Assembly (NCBI RefSeq): GCF_016744155.1
Contig: NZ_JADGEW010000014.1
Coordinates: 1-64,000 of the forward strand
Source: Amphritea sp.
GTDB taxonomy: Bacteria; Pseudomonadota; Gammaproteobacteria; Pseudomonadales; Balneatricaceae
Direction of reading: 5' to 3'
DNA length: 64,000 nucleotides
The translations under genes and the position numbers were made by a program. The notes beneath the pieces are model-generated. The model did no database searches. It was not told the DNA's origin and saw nothing but the letters and a program-made list of their open reading frames with translations. Numbering within the stretch: the first letter of the stretch is position 1; every line of letters starts with the position of its first letter. Shown piece after piece: positions 26,334 to 34,493 of the stretch.

Positions 26334-27245
26334 ATGGAACTGATTCGTAGTCGTGACTGGTATACAACAGGGGATGGTTCGGACCGTGGTTATATTCGTC
26401 CGCATCTGCTTAAAGAGTTGTGGTTTCATACCGGCACTGCCTGCAATCTAAGTTGCGACTTCTGCCTTGAGGGGGCAGGCCCCGGTGATCAGCGCCTCGG
26501 ATTGGTTAAACTAGAAGATGTTGAGCCGTTCATCCACCAAGCTCTTGAGTTAGGAGTGGAGCAGTTCTCTTTTACCGGGGGTGAACCATTCCTGGCTAAA
26601 GATCTGGTAAAAATTCTGCAGCTTGCTTCCGAGTATGCACCTTGTCTGGTGCTGACGAACGGTACTGATGCACTGCAGAAACGTCTGCATCAACTGGTTG
26701 TTCTTAAAGAGAGCAAGTACCCAGTCAACTTTCGCGTCAGTATTGATTCACCGGTTGCTGCGGATCACGATAAAGGCCGCGGTGAAGGGATGTTTGATCT
26801 TGCCTTAACTGGAATGAAAGCGCTGTCTGATATGGGGTTTAATGTGTCAGTGGCACGGCATATGGCCGAGGGTGAAGATACCCCTGTCGTGGAGCAACAG
26901 TATCGGGAGATATTTGGCTCTCGAGAGCTGCCTGCGGATATCAAATTTGTCGCCTTCCCGGATTTTCTGCCTCCTGGCAGCCATGGGCACGGGCCGGATA
27001 TCAGTACAAACTGTATGACGCAGTACCATACAGAAGAAACCCGAAATAGCTTCATGTGCGCTTTCAGTAAGATGGTTGTTAAGCACAATGGTCGAATGCG
27101 GGTATATGCCTGTACGCTGGTGGATGATGATCCAGAATATGATCTGGGTGGGGATTTGAGACAAGCGTTAGAACAACAGGTCAGTATGAAGCACCATCGT
27201 TGTTTTTCTTGTTTTAAGTATGGGGCCTCATGCAGCGAAACATAG
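26334..27245 (+). CDS. radical SAM enzyme with SPASM-like C-terminal cysteine cluster
   Basis: The 303-residue protein has the radical SAM CX3CX2C motif at Cys37, Cys41 and Cys44 (ACNLSCDFC), followed by SFTGGEPFL at residues 79-87, the GGEP SAM-binding motif. Cysteines 227, 242, 260, 290, 293 and 300 near the C terminus (MCAF, VYAC, RCFSC, ASC) could hold auxiliary Fe-S clusters. It lacks the DUF3641 C terminus expected of ArsS. The start is ATG 26334 after AAGG; an earlier in-frame ATG at 26310 lies inside the previous gene. Substrate unknown; the two sugar-transferase-like neighbours suggest glycoconjugate or small-metabolite chemistry. Confidence 0.85.
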   Translation: MELIRSRDWYTTGDGSDRGYIRPHLLKELWFHTGTACNLSCDFCLEGAGPGDQRLGLVKLEDVEPFIHQALELGVEQFSFTGGEPFLAKDLVKILQLASEYAPCLVLTNGTDALQKRLHQLVVLKESKYPVNFRVSIDSPVAADHDKGRGEGMFDLALTGMKALSDMGFNVSVARHMAEGEDTPVVEQQYREIFGSRELPADIKFVAFPDFLPPGSHGHGPDISTNCMTQYHTEETRNSFMCAFSKMVVKHNGRMRVYACTLVDDDPEYDLGGDLRQALEQQVSMKHHRCFSCFKYGASCSET

Positions 27246-27387
27246 TTGGATCAGCGTCTGGAACCGCTTTGGCTGCGTTAAAATCTCGATCTAAATGCTC
27301 ACTTATTCCAATAAGCTCCGCTTTTTCTCTCGATTTTGCCTTGCCAAAACGGCACCATCTCGCTGACTTAAGCACTGGAGTGGGTGT

Positions 27388-28080
27388 TTGAATAATATCT
27401 CTGTTGTTATTCCTGTGGGTCCGGCTGAAACTGATCTGCAGCCTTTTCTTTCTCAGTTGTCTTATCTGAAACTGGCACGACAGATCATCTTTGTTTTTTG
27501 CCCTGAGTCAGAATCACTAAAACAGCAATTACCGACTGATCATCAGATTCAGTACTTAACGGTTGAAGCAGGACGTGCAATCCAACTCAACGCCGGAGCA
27601 CAGCGGGTTGAGTCTGGCTTTATCTGGTTTTTGCATCTGGATAGCCTGATTACTAATACTCAGTGGCAAACACTTAACCAGAGTCTAAAACGTAAACCCA
27701 ATTGTCTGCACTATTTTGATCTGCGGTTTCAATCCGATGGAAACGGGCCGATGTGGCTCAACAGTCAGGGAGCGAATCTTCGCTCCCGCTGGTTAGGTTT
27801 GCCCTTTGGTGATCAGGGTTTTTGTCTGTCGGTTCATCAATTTGAAAACTTGGGTGGCTATCCTGTTGATGCGCTTTACGGCGAAGACCATCTGTTTGTC
27901 TGGCGTGCCCATCAAAAGCGTGTCAAATTAGCCAATACCGGCTCAGTGTTGACTACCAGTGCGCGAAAGTATGCAGTGACCGGTTGGGGCAGGTTGACGC
28001 TGATCTATCAGCTCTATTGGATTAAGCAGGCGTTGCCACCGTTTTGGCGGCTATTAAAAAGTAAAATAGTCTCTCTTTAA
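27388..28080 (+). CDS. TIGR04283-like family 2 glycosyltransferase
   Basis: This 230-residue protein begins ISVVIPVG and contains GRAIQLNAGAQ, FIWFLHLDS in the place of the usual DxD-type motif, GDQGFCLSVHQFENLGGYP, and TSARKYAVTGWGRLTLIYQLYW, all typical of the TIGR04283 glycosyltransferase family. That family commonly travels with TIGR04282, as here. The last 40 residues are hydrophobic and basic and may touch the membrane. A 142-bp gap without clear promoter or terminator separates it from the radical SAM gene. Confidence 0.78.
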   Translation: MNNISVVIPVGPAETDLQPFLSQLSYLKLARQIIFVFCPESESLKQQLPTDHQIQYLTVEAGRAIQLNAGAQRVESGFIWFLHLDSLITNTQWQTLNQSLKRKPNCLHYFDLRFQSDGNGPMWLNSQGANLRSRWLGLPFGDQGFCLSVHQFENLGGYPVDALYGEDHLFVWRAHQKRVKLANTGSVLTTSARKYAVTGWGRLTLIYQLYWIKQALPPFWRLLKSKIVSL

Positions 28081-28127
28081 TCATTCCTGCAACCGCCTTT
28101 AACGGCTGTCTCTATTGGATTTTACCG

Positions 28128-29918
28128 ATGAATAAGTTCTCTACCCTGACACAGCTATTGCGATTTATGTTGCCTTATCGGCGCTATTGGATCGGTGCAA
28201 TGATTGCGTTGCTATTTACTGCGGGTATTACCCTGGCAATAGGACAGGGAGTGCGTTTGGTGATCGATAATGGCTTTGTAGCCGGTTCGGTATCGCAGTT
28301 GAATCAAGCGATTTTTTTGCTGGTGGTGATGGCTATCCTGATGGCCTGCGGCACCTTTATCCGTTTTTATCTGGTTTCATGGCTTGGTGAGCGAGTGACT
28401 GCGGATATCCGTCAGGCGGTATTTGATAATGTAATCGGTCTGCATCCGAGTTTCTTTGAAAAGAACCGCAGTGGCGAGATCATGTCGCGCCTGACCACCG
28501 ATACCACCTTGTTGCAGTCTATCATCGGTAGTTCCTTTTCGATGGCGCTACGCAGTCTGGTCACCACGTCCGGTGCGCTGGTCATGTTGTTTGTCACTAA
28601 TATTAAGCTGTCTCTGATTATTGTTGCTGGTGTTCCGCTGATTCTCCTGCCGATTCTTATTTTCGGTCGCAGAGTGCGATCGCTGGCCCGTAAAAGTCAG
28701 GATAGTATCGCTGATGTTGGCAGCTATGCAGGAGAGGTTATTCAACAGATTAAAACCGTTCAGAGCTATACCCAGGAAGCCCAGGAGAGCAGTGCTTTTG
28801 GTGTAGGAGTTGATCGTGCATTCAGTGTTGCACAACACCGTATTCGTCAGCGGGCATTTTTGATGGCGATGGTCATATTACTAGTGTTTGGTGCGCTGTC
28901 AGGAATGCTCTGGGTTGGTGGTTATGATGTTATTACCGGCGCGATGTCTGCCGGTGAATTGGGAGCTTTTGTCTTTTATGCGCTAATAGTGGCCATGGGT
29001 GTAGGTACGTTGTCTGAGGTGTACGGTGAGTTACAGCGAGCTGTCGGAGCCACCGAACGCTTGATGGAGCTTCTGCATGCTGAGAGTGAGATAAAGTCCC
29101 CAGACGAACTGGTGAACAGACCTGAGAAGGCTGAGACAGCTACCGCATCTTTGAAGGCGGAACTCTCTTTCGATGAGGTTACCTTTAATTACCCTTCACG
29201 CCCGGATCAAGCGGCGCTTGAAGCCTTTTCGTTAACCCTGAAAGAAGGCTCTATAACCGCACTGGTTGGGCCATCAGGGGCAGGTAAATCAACAGTATTT
29301 GAGCTTTTGTTACGTTTTTACGACCCACTTAAAGGCCGAGTCTGTTTTGATTCCAGAGATCTGCGGGACTTTGACCCCCGAGAACTGAGGCGTCAGGTGG
29401 CGCTAGTATCACAACAGCCGGCGCTCTTTACCGCCAATGTCATAGATAATATCCGCTACGGTAGAGCCGATGCCAGTAAAGAGGAGGTGGTCGCTGCAGC
29501 AAAAGCTGCCTATGCCCATGAATTTATCGAGCGTCTGCCGGAGGGTTACAATAGCGACCTGGGTGAGCAGGGCGTACGTTTGTCCGGTGGTCAGAAGCAG
29601 CGTATCGCGATTGCTCGGGCCATCCTTAATGATCGTCGAATATTGCTACTGGATGAAGCGACCAGTGCTCTGGATACTGAGAGTGAGCATAAAGTGCAGT
29701 TGGCGCTGGATACGCTGATGCAGGGCCGAACAACGGTTATCATTGCTCACCGCCTGTCGACTATTTTGCACGCCGATCAAATAGTAGTGATGGACCAGGG
29801 ACGGGTTGTCGGGATGGGAAGCCATGAGGAGCTGCTACAAAGCTCCGATCTTTATTCCCGGTTAGCTAAACTGCAGTTCAAGCGTGACTCCGCTATTCAG
29901 GAGTCATCGCAGTCATAG
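28128..29918 (+). CDS. ABC exporter, MsbA-like fused permease/ATPase
   Basis: The 596-residue half-transporter has six membrane segments in about residues 1-310 and a C-terminal ATPase with Walker A GPSGAGKST, Q-loop VSQQPAL, signature LSGGQKQR, Walker B RILLLDEATSALD and H-loop IAHRLST. It resembles the lipid/multidrug exporter subfamily TIGR02204. It works as a homodimer in the inner membrane. It lies 47 bp after the glycosyltransferase gene and may export that group's product, which is inference. Confidence 0.88.
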   Translation: MNKFSTLTQLLRFMLPYRRYWIGAMIALLFTAGITLAIGQGVRLVIDNGFVAGSVSQLNQAIFLLVVMAILMACGTFIRFYLVSWLGERVTADIRQAVFDNVIGLHPSFFEKNRSGEIMSRLTTDTTLLQSIIGSSFSMALRSLVTTSGALVMLFVTNIKLSLIIVAGVPLILLPILIFGRRVRSLARKSQDSIADVGSYAGEVIQQIKTVQSYTQEAQESSAFGVGVDRAFSVAQHRIRQRAFLMAMVILLVFGALSGMLWVGGYDVITGAMSAGELGAFVFYALIVAMGVGTLSEVYGELQRAVGATERLMELLHAESEIKSPDELVNRPEKAETATASLKAELSFDEVTFNYPSRPDQAALEAFSLTLKEGSITALVGPSGAGKSTVFELLLRFYDPLKGRVCFDSRDLRDFDPRELRRQVALVSQQPALFTANVIDNIRYGRADASKEEVVAAAKAAYAHEFIERLPEGYNSDLGEQGVRLSGGQKQRIAIARAILNDRRILLLDEATSALDTESEHKVQLALDTLMQGRTTVIIAHRLSTILHADQIVVMDQGRVVGMGSHEELLQSSDLYSRLAKLQFKRDSAIQESSQS

Positions 29919-29942
29919 TGATGAAGCCGAAGCCTCTAAGGG

Positions 29943-30782
29943 TTATTTTCCTTGATAGTTTGGCGTGCGTTTTTCAACAAACGCGTTCACCGCTTCCAAA
30001 TGATCTTCGGTGTTGTGACAGATACCTTGCATCAGCGCACAGTGCTCTAAGAATTCAGGTAGTTCCATTTTCTGTGCGGTTTTTAACAGCCGCTTAGTCA
30101 TCCGCAGTGCCTGGGGTGGCTTCTCCGCCATTCGGCTAGCGAGTTCTATCGCTTTTTCCATCAGTTGATCAGGTTCTACTACCTCAAGAAGAATACCAAG
30201 CTCTTTCGCTTCATCGGCTCCGATTACACGGCCGGTAAGCGTGAGTTCCGCAGCCTTTTGATAGCCAATTAAACGTTGTAAAAACCAAGCTCCGCCATCG
30301 CCAGGAATTATTCCCAGGTTAACAAAAGTCTCGCCTAACAGCGCTTTAGAAGAACCGATACGCAGATCACACATGCAGGTCAGATCAAAGCCTGCACCAA
30401 TAGCCGGCCCATTTACCGCGGCAATCACCGGTATGTCGATCTTAGCCATCGCCAGTGGAATACGCTGGATTCCCAACCGATATTTGTTCTGTACGGTATA
30501 CACATCACCGGCAAACGCGCCGTTTTTGTGCTCACCGTCACGTTCACTCATCTCTTTAATGTTGCCGCCGGCAGAGAAAGCACTGCCATCACCGGTGATA
30601 ATAAGAACAGAAACTTCTGGCGTGTGATTGACCCATTCGGCAACACTGACCAGATCATCAATCAGGGTTGTACCCGTCAGGGCGTTGCGGACATCGTGGC
30701 GTTTGAAAGTAAGGGTGGCGATTCGATTCGACAGGGTTAATTCACTGTCAGTTAATGCAGGCAGTTTTACATTATCACTCAT
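29943..30782 (-). CDS. crotonase (enoyl-CoA hydratase/isomerase) family protein
   Basis: The 279-residue protein has the crotonase oxyanion motifs SAFSAGGNIKEM and AVNGPAIGAGFDLTCMCDLRI. In the second catalytic region (LGETFVNLGIIPGDGG) the position of Glu164 of classical hydratases holds Phe, so simple enoyl-CoA hydration is doubtful and an isomerase or other crotonase reaction is possible. The start is taken at the second ATG (30782), better spaced from GGA; the first ATG is at 30788. It lies convergent to the ABC exporter gene. Confidence 0.8.
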   Translation of the reverse strand: MSDNVKLPALTDSELTLSNRIATLTFKRHDVRNALTGTTLIDDLVSVAEWVNHTPEVSVLIITGDGSAFSAGGNIKEMSERDGEHKNGAFAGDVYTVQNKYRLGIQRIPLAMAKIDIPVIAAVNGPAIGAGFDLTCMCDLRIGSSKALLGETFVNLGIIPGDGGAWFLQRLIGYQKAAELTLTGRVIGADEAKELGILLEVVEPDQLMEKAIELASRMAEKPPQALRMTKRLLKTAQKMELPEFLEHCALMQGICHNTEDHLEAVNAFVEKRTPNYQGK

Positions 30783-30885
30783 GGGCATTCCGTTGTATTT
30801 GTGGTCTTTTTTATGATTGCAGAAATCTGTTTTCTTTCAGGTTTACAGTCTATCAGAGACGAGGCGGGTGAACTATTAGCGACGG

Positions 30886-31200
30886 TCAGCTGTAATGAAT
30901 AGCCAGCCAGATGGTGTCCTGGTTTTGTGATGTCCATTCAACCCGATGCCGCCTGTGCGCAGGAATATGGAGATAATCGCCGGTATTCAATTCGGTTGGC
31001 GGACTATCTGGGTAGCCAATACGTGCAGCCCCCTGAATAACCAGAATCCACTCATGCTGGTCCTGATCGTACCAATAGCTTTCAGGGGAGTGATGACCCC
31101 GGGAAACAATACGTTCTATTTTCAGATGGTTGTTTTCCAAAAGGGTGGTGAATAGTTCGCCGGGAAGCTGTGTTGGAATATTCGTTAATAGATTTTGCAT
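30886..31200 (-). CDS. small cupin-domain protein
   Basis: This 104-residue single cupin has motif 1 from about residue 37 (HHSPESYWYDQDQHEWILVIQG) and motif 2 in LNTGDYLHIPAHRRHRVEW. His and Glu residues that could bind a metal are present. It matches the small cupin family often annotated as cupin 2. No function can be assigned. It stands upstream of the crotonase gene on the same strand with a 98-bp gap. Confidence 0.75.
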   Translation of the reverse strand: MQNLLTNIPTQLPGELFTTLLENNHLKIERIVSRGHHSPESYWYDQDQHEWILVIQGAARIGYPDSPPTELNTGDYLHIPAHRRHRVEWTSQNQDTIWLAIHYS

Positions 31201-31385
31201 TGATTTGCCCGTTAACTTTTAAGATCAAGGGTAGACCATAAATGGCAAAGTTGATGGTTTGAGTCGATTCATCTACTCATACAGCTTCAAATTAACTCAG
31301 TAACACAACGCTGTAGATCAGCGAGGGGAGAAAGCGGGGTGACATTAGGTACAAAATTAGGGATAAGAGGGTGTTGAGTTGAATA

Positions 31386-31414
31386 ATGCTGAGATGAGTT
31401 TCTCACCCCAGCAT
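31386..31414 (-). terminator. hairpin downstream of ompW
   Basis: ATGCTG ... TGAG pairs with CTCA ... CAGCAT around a 3-nt loop, with a short internal mismatch. It lies 22 bp past the ompW stop on the minus strand and lacks a good U-tract. Confidence 0.45.
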
Positions 31415-31435
31415 CAGGACTGATTACTTTTTAAA

Positions 31436-32056
31436 TCAGAACTTGTAGCCCATGCCAATCATGAAAACGGTTGGATCAATTTCAAGGCCGCCCAAGTCTG
31501 CTCCATCGACTTCAACATTGGTATCGATATCCATTCTCCATACGGCAGCGTTGACTAACCACTGATCATTAATGGAATAATCGACGCCCAATTGAGCACT
31601 CAGTCCCCAGGAGTCCTCAAGTTCAAGTTTGGTACCGGCAAGTGCGCCTGTGGTGCTTTCTGAGAAGAATGCTGTGTAGTTTATACCAACGCCAATGTAA
31701 GGCTGGAAAGCTGAACCACTCTCCATTGGGTAATACTGCAAGGATAGGGTAGGCGGCAGATGTTTGGTTTCACCAACCTTAGCACCGTTTAGTGTAATGT
31801 CGTGCGTGAACGGGGTCGCTGCCAGCAGCTCAACACCTATATTGTTGGTTAACATGTAGGTTCCAGCTAAACCAACCTGAGTGTTGTCTTCAACATCTAA
31901 GCCAGCAACAACAGTATTATTTGATGTATTTGGATTAACGTTGGCTAGACCTACGCGTAAAACCATATCGCCTGATTCATATGCCATACAGTTTGCGGCG
32001 GTAACTAGTGAAGCACCCATTACTAGTGCTGAAATTACTTTTTTGTTCATGAACAT
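31436..32056 (-). CDS. ompW: outer-membrane protein OmpW
   Basis: OmpW is an eight-stranded outer-membrane beta-barrel with a hydrophobic channel. The 206-residue precursor has a signal peptide (SALVMGASLVTAANCMA, cleavage near residue 25), then GDMVLRVGLANVNP, typical LAGTYMLTNNIGVELLAATPF and SLQYYP strands, and the terminal Phe in IGMGYKF that marks outer-membrane insertion. An FNR-like box at 32171-32184 lies 115 bp upstream; OmpW is part of the anaerobic response in enterobacteria. Confidence 0.93.
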   Translation of the reverse strand: MFMNKKVISALVMGASLVTAANCMAYESGDMVLRVGLANVNPNTSNNTVVAGLDVEDNTQVGLAGTYMLTNNIGVELLAATPFTHDITLNGAKVGETKHLPPTLSLQYYPMESGSAFQPYIGVGINYTAFFSESTTGALAGTKLELEDSWGLSAQLGVDYSINDQWLVNAAVWRMDIDTNVEVDGADLGGLEIDPTVFMIGMGYKF

Positions 32057-32170
32057 TTTCCCTTGTTAAGCGTCAGTGATAAAGATTCAGCTATTTGACG
32101 TTATTTATCCTTAGGAAATATTGACTTAAGACAGTTTTAAAAACCCCAGGAATTGTATCTTGACTAAAAA

Positions 32171-32184
32171 TTGAGCTAAATCAA
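32171..32184 (-). promoter_or_regulatory. FNR/Anr-like box upstream of ompW
   Basis: TTGAGCTAAATCAA matches the consensus palindrome at nine of ten defined bases. No good -10 lies at class II spacing, so a class I position or a different start would be needed. Confidence 0.5.
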
Positions 32185-32295
32185 TTTTAACCATGCAATA
32201 AGTAAGGGAATTGAAAATATTAGGAGTTTAGGTTGTCGTTACGGGAGGGGAATAGCGTAAGTATCAGGTGCTTTAAGTGATATTTCGGCATGGCT

Positions 32296-33546
32296 TTATG
32301 CCTGGGTGCTACTTTTATATTTAAGGAAGGAGGTCAGCACAATGCCAGACAATGTTAATAGGGCGGCCAATAAATAGCCGGAAGCGAAGGTGCCACTCAA
32401 CTCAGCCATATATCCTGCCAGGGTAGGGCCGGCAATTTGCCCAACACCGAAAAAGAAGGTTACATACCCAAAGACTTTACCGGCTTCTGTGGCAGGCAGC
32501 ATATCACTGACCAGAGCAGCAATAATGGCTGGAATACTGAACGCGGTAAGGCCGAAGAGAAACATTGATAAAAGCAGACCAAATTCACCTGGGCTTAATG
32601 CCACCAAGAGATAGGAGACAGTTTGAATACTGTATACGGTGATAAGCCCTGTTTTGCGTCCGAAATGGTCTGAAACCCAGCCAAAGAGAGCCCCTGAAAA
32701 GACGCTAAGTACGCCAATAGCGGTCCACAACAGCCCGGCTTTTGCTTCACTGAATCCATACTCGGTCACCAGGGTAGTAACGATAAACGTTGCATAGATC
32801 ACATAGGTAAAACCAAACACGAAATAGATGGCGCCAATATGGGCTATCAGACGCGAAGGCTTATCACTCATTGGATGCGCTGCAGCGTTAATTGTTGAGT
32901 CAGCTGGATCGGTACCTAAAGGCTCAATAGAGAGCTGTTGAGGTTTGTTACGAATCAGTAACCCGATGAATACGGTTAACAATGCAATTACTATGGCAAA
33001 CGCGGCCCAGCCAATACGCCAGCCAATATCCGCCCATTCACTGTTTAACCAGGGGATAAGTAAACCGCTGGCCATAATCCCTGAACCGTTACCGACAATC
33101 ATATAACCGGCAGCCCGGCCACGGTATTTTTGTGTAAACCAGTGTGCCACCAGAGTCATAGCAGTAATGTTTGCCGCGCCGCTGCCAATACCGGTGATAA
33201 AATACATCAGGATAATCAACCACAGCTGTTCACTCAGGCTCACTATCAGCATGCTCACTGATATCAATATCAAACCAGTTACTATGGTTTTCCGCTCGCC
33301 CAGCCGGGTAATCATTTTACCGCAGAGGAACACCGAAACCAGGTAGCCGATAAAGTTCCCGGTACCGATAAACCCCATTTCGGAATAACTTAACTGTAGG
33401 CTTTCTCCCATAGAGGGCAGTAACATACCCAGTGCAAAGCGTCCAAGGCCCATGCAGCAAAAGAGAGTGAGCATGCCGGAAAAGACAATGACCCATGCAT
33501 AGTGCAGCTTTTTGCTAGAGGAGGGCGTTTGAGGTGCTGTCGACAT
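32296..33546 (-). CDS. MFS transporter
   Basis: This 416-residue protein has 12 predicted membrane segments, beginning HYAWVIVFSGMLTLFCCMGLG, with the loop motif RLGERKT after segment 2 and its half-repeat DHFGRKTG after segment 8. It resembles the oxalate/formate-antiporter and YbfB-like groups of the major facilitator superfamily. The substrate cannot be read from the sequence, and no enzyme gene is coupled to it. Confidence 0.85.
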   Translation of the reverse strand: MSTAPQTPSSSKKLHYAWVIVFSGMLTLFCCMGLGRFALGMLLPSMGESLQLSYSEMGFIGTGNFIGYLVSVFLCGKMITRLGERKTIVTGLILISVSMLIVSLSEQLWLIILMYFITGIGSGAANITAMTLVAHWFTQKYRGRAAGYMIVGNGSGIMASGLLIPWLNSEWADIGWRIGWAAFAIVIALLTVFIGLLIRNKPQQLSIEPLGTDPADSTINAAAHPMSDKPSRLIAHIGAIYFVFGFTYVIYATFIVTTLVTEYGFSEAKAGLLWTAIGVLSVFSGALFGWVSDHFGRKTGLITVYSIQTVSYLLVALSPGEFGLLLSMFLFGLTAFSIPAIIAALVSDMLPATEAGKVFGYVTFFFGVGQIAGPTLAGYMAELSGTFASGYLLAALLTLSGIVLTSFLKYKSSTQA

Positions 33547-33718
33547 ATGAGTTTTAGAGCCCCGGAACCATCAGTTATAAATAAAGATTAGTAAGTTCTG
33601 GTGAAGGGGCAAAAGTAACACACCTCTTTCAACAGCTTGATAATGCATTCAAATCTTATAAGCACAAACTGTTTCAGGTATATGAAATGCCTTTGAAGCC
33701 ATCATTCGACAGCTATCA

Positions 33719-34282
33719 TTAGCTTGTGATTATATCTAGGTATGAAGCATCAATATCAGCATTGAAATAAGCCATGCCCAGTTTACTTAAGTACTCTAAA
33801 CGATCTGCTTTCATCAAATCTATTTCAGGTGCACCGTAACCATGTGCCTGATAAATTCCCGCTAGATATGCCATAAAGTTTTCACCTTCTTTCACTAGCA
33901 GTAAGCTCGCGGCACCTACATCGGGTTTTACCTGGGCATTCAATTCTTCAGGTAGATTTACTGCAAAAACGACGGGCTGCTCATCACCCTCAACCCGCAC
34001 ACTGCGGTCTCTCACTGTTTGTTCAGCCCAGTAAAAGGCTAACTCTTTACTTTGTGTCAGAAAAACCGGCTCAATCGATTCTGTATAGTTATTACCGATA
34101 GTTGCCATGGTTTTTTTAGCGGCATCTTTTAACGCTTTATCACCGGAGCATTTCAAACCCTGCTCATTGATTGAGTCGACAAGGGCGGATGAAGTGCCGT
34201 GATACCAGGTATCGCTGGAAGTAAAACCTTGTTCGGTTAACAAATCTTTAGCATCTTGAAGAAAAGTAGGTGTATCAGTCAT
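33719..34282 (-). CDS. hypothetical protein, possible ADP-ribosyltransferase-fold
   Basis: I do not recognise this protein for certain. Near the N terminus TWYHGTSSALVDSINEQGLK has the H-G-T pattern that binds NAD in many ADP-ribosyltransferases and 2'-phosphotransferases, and PVFLTQSKELAFYWAEQT resembles the second strand-helix motif in which Tyr or Phe follows a YLT-like segment. A third strand (VVFAVNLPEELN) follows; a catalytic Glu is not evident. The start is ATG 34282; a GTG at 34294 is the alternative. It has no partner gene that would mark it as a toxin or immunity gene. Confidence 0.55.
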   Translation of the reverse strand: MTDTPTFLQDAKDLLTEQGFTSSDTWYHGTSSALVDSINEQGLKCSGDKALKDAAKKTMATIGNNYTESIEPVFLTQSKELAFYWAEQTVRDRSVRVEGDEQPVVFAVNLPEELNAQVKPDVGAASLLLVKEGENFMAYLAGIYQAHGYGAPEIDLMKADRLEYLSKLGMAYFNADIDASYLDIITS

Positions 34283-34385
34283 ATTCGAAATCACTTAATC
34301 AGTTTGCAGTAGAACGCAGGTTGGAATTCTAACGTAAAAAACCATTCGATTCCTCCCCGGGGCCTGTAGAACAAAACCTATTCAT

Positions 34386-34420
34386 AAAAAAAGCGACACC
34401 TTAATTTAAGGGGCCGCCTT
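34386..34420 (-). terminator. terminator of the first aceA copy
   Basis: On the minus strand a stem built from GCGGC, CCTTAA and its partners TTAAGG and GTCGC (one G-U pair) is followed by seven T. A second hairpin, CCCTGAT/ATCAGGG, lies at 34441-34469. Confidence 0.7.
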
Positions 34421-34493
34421 TATGTCCAGTATGGACTGTACCCTGATTATGCAGAAGCGGTCATCAGGGCACTTTAGGTAACGCTTATTCAGC

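Noticed and set aside
25655-28080. Arsenosugar biosynthesis cluster
   Set aside because: The family names suggest it, but ArsM and a true ArsS are absent, so the function is not claimed.
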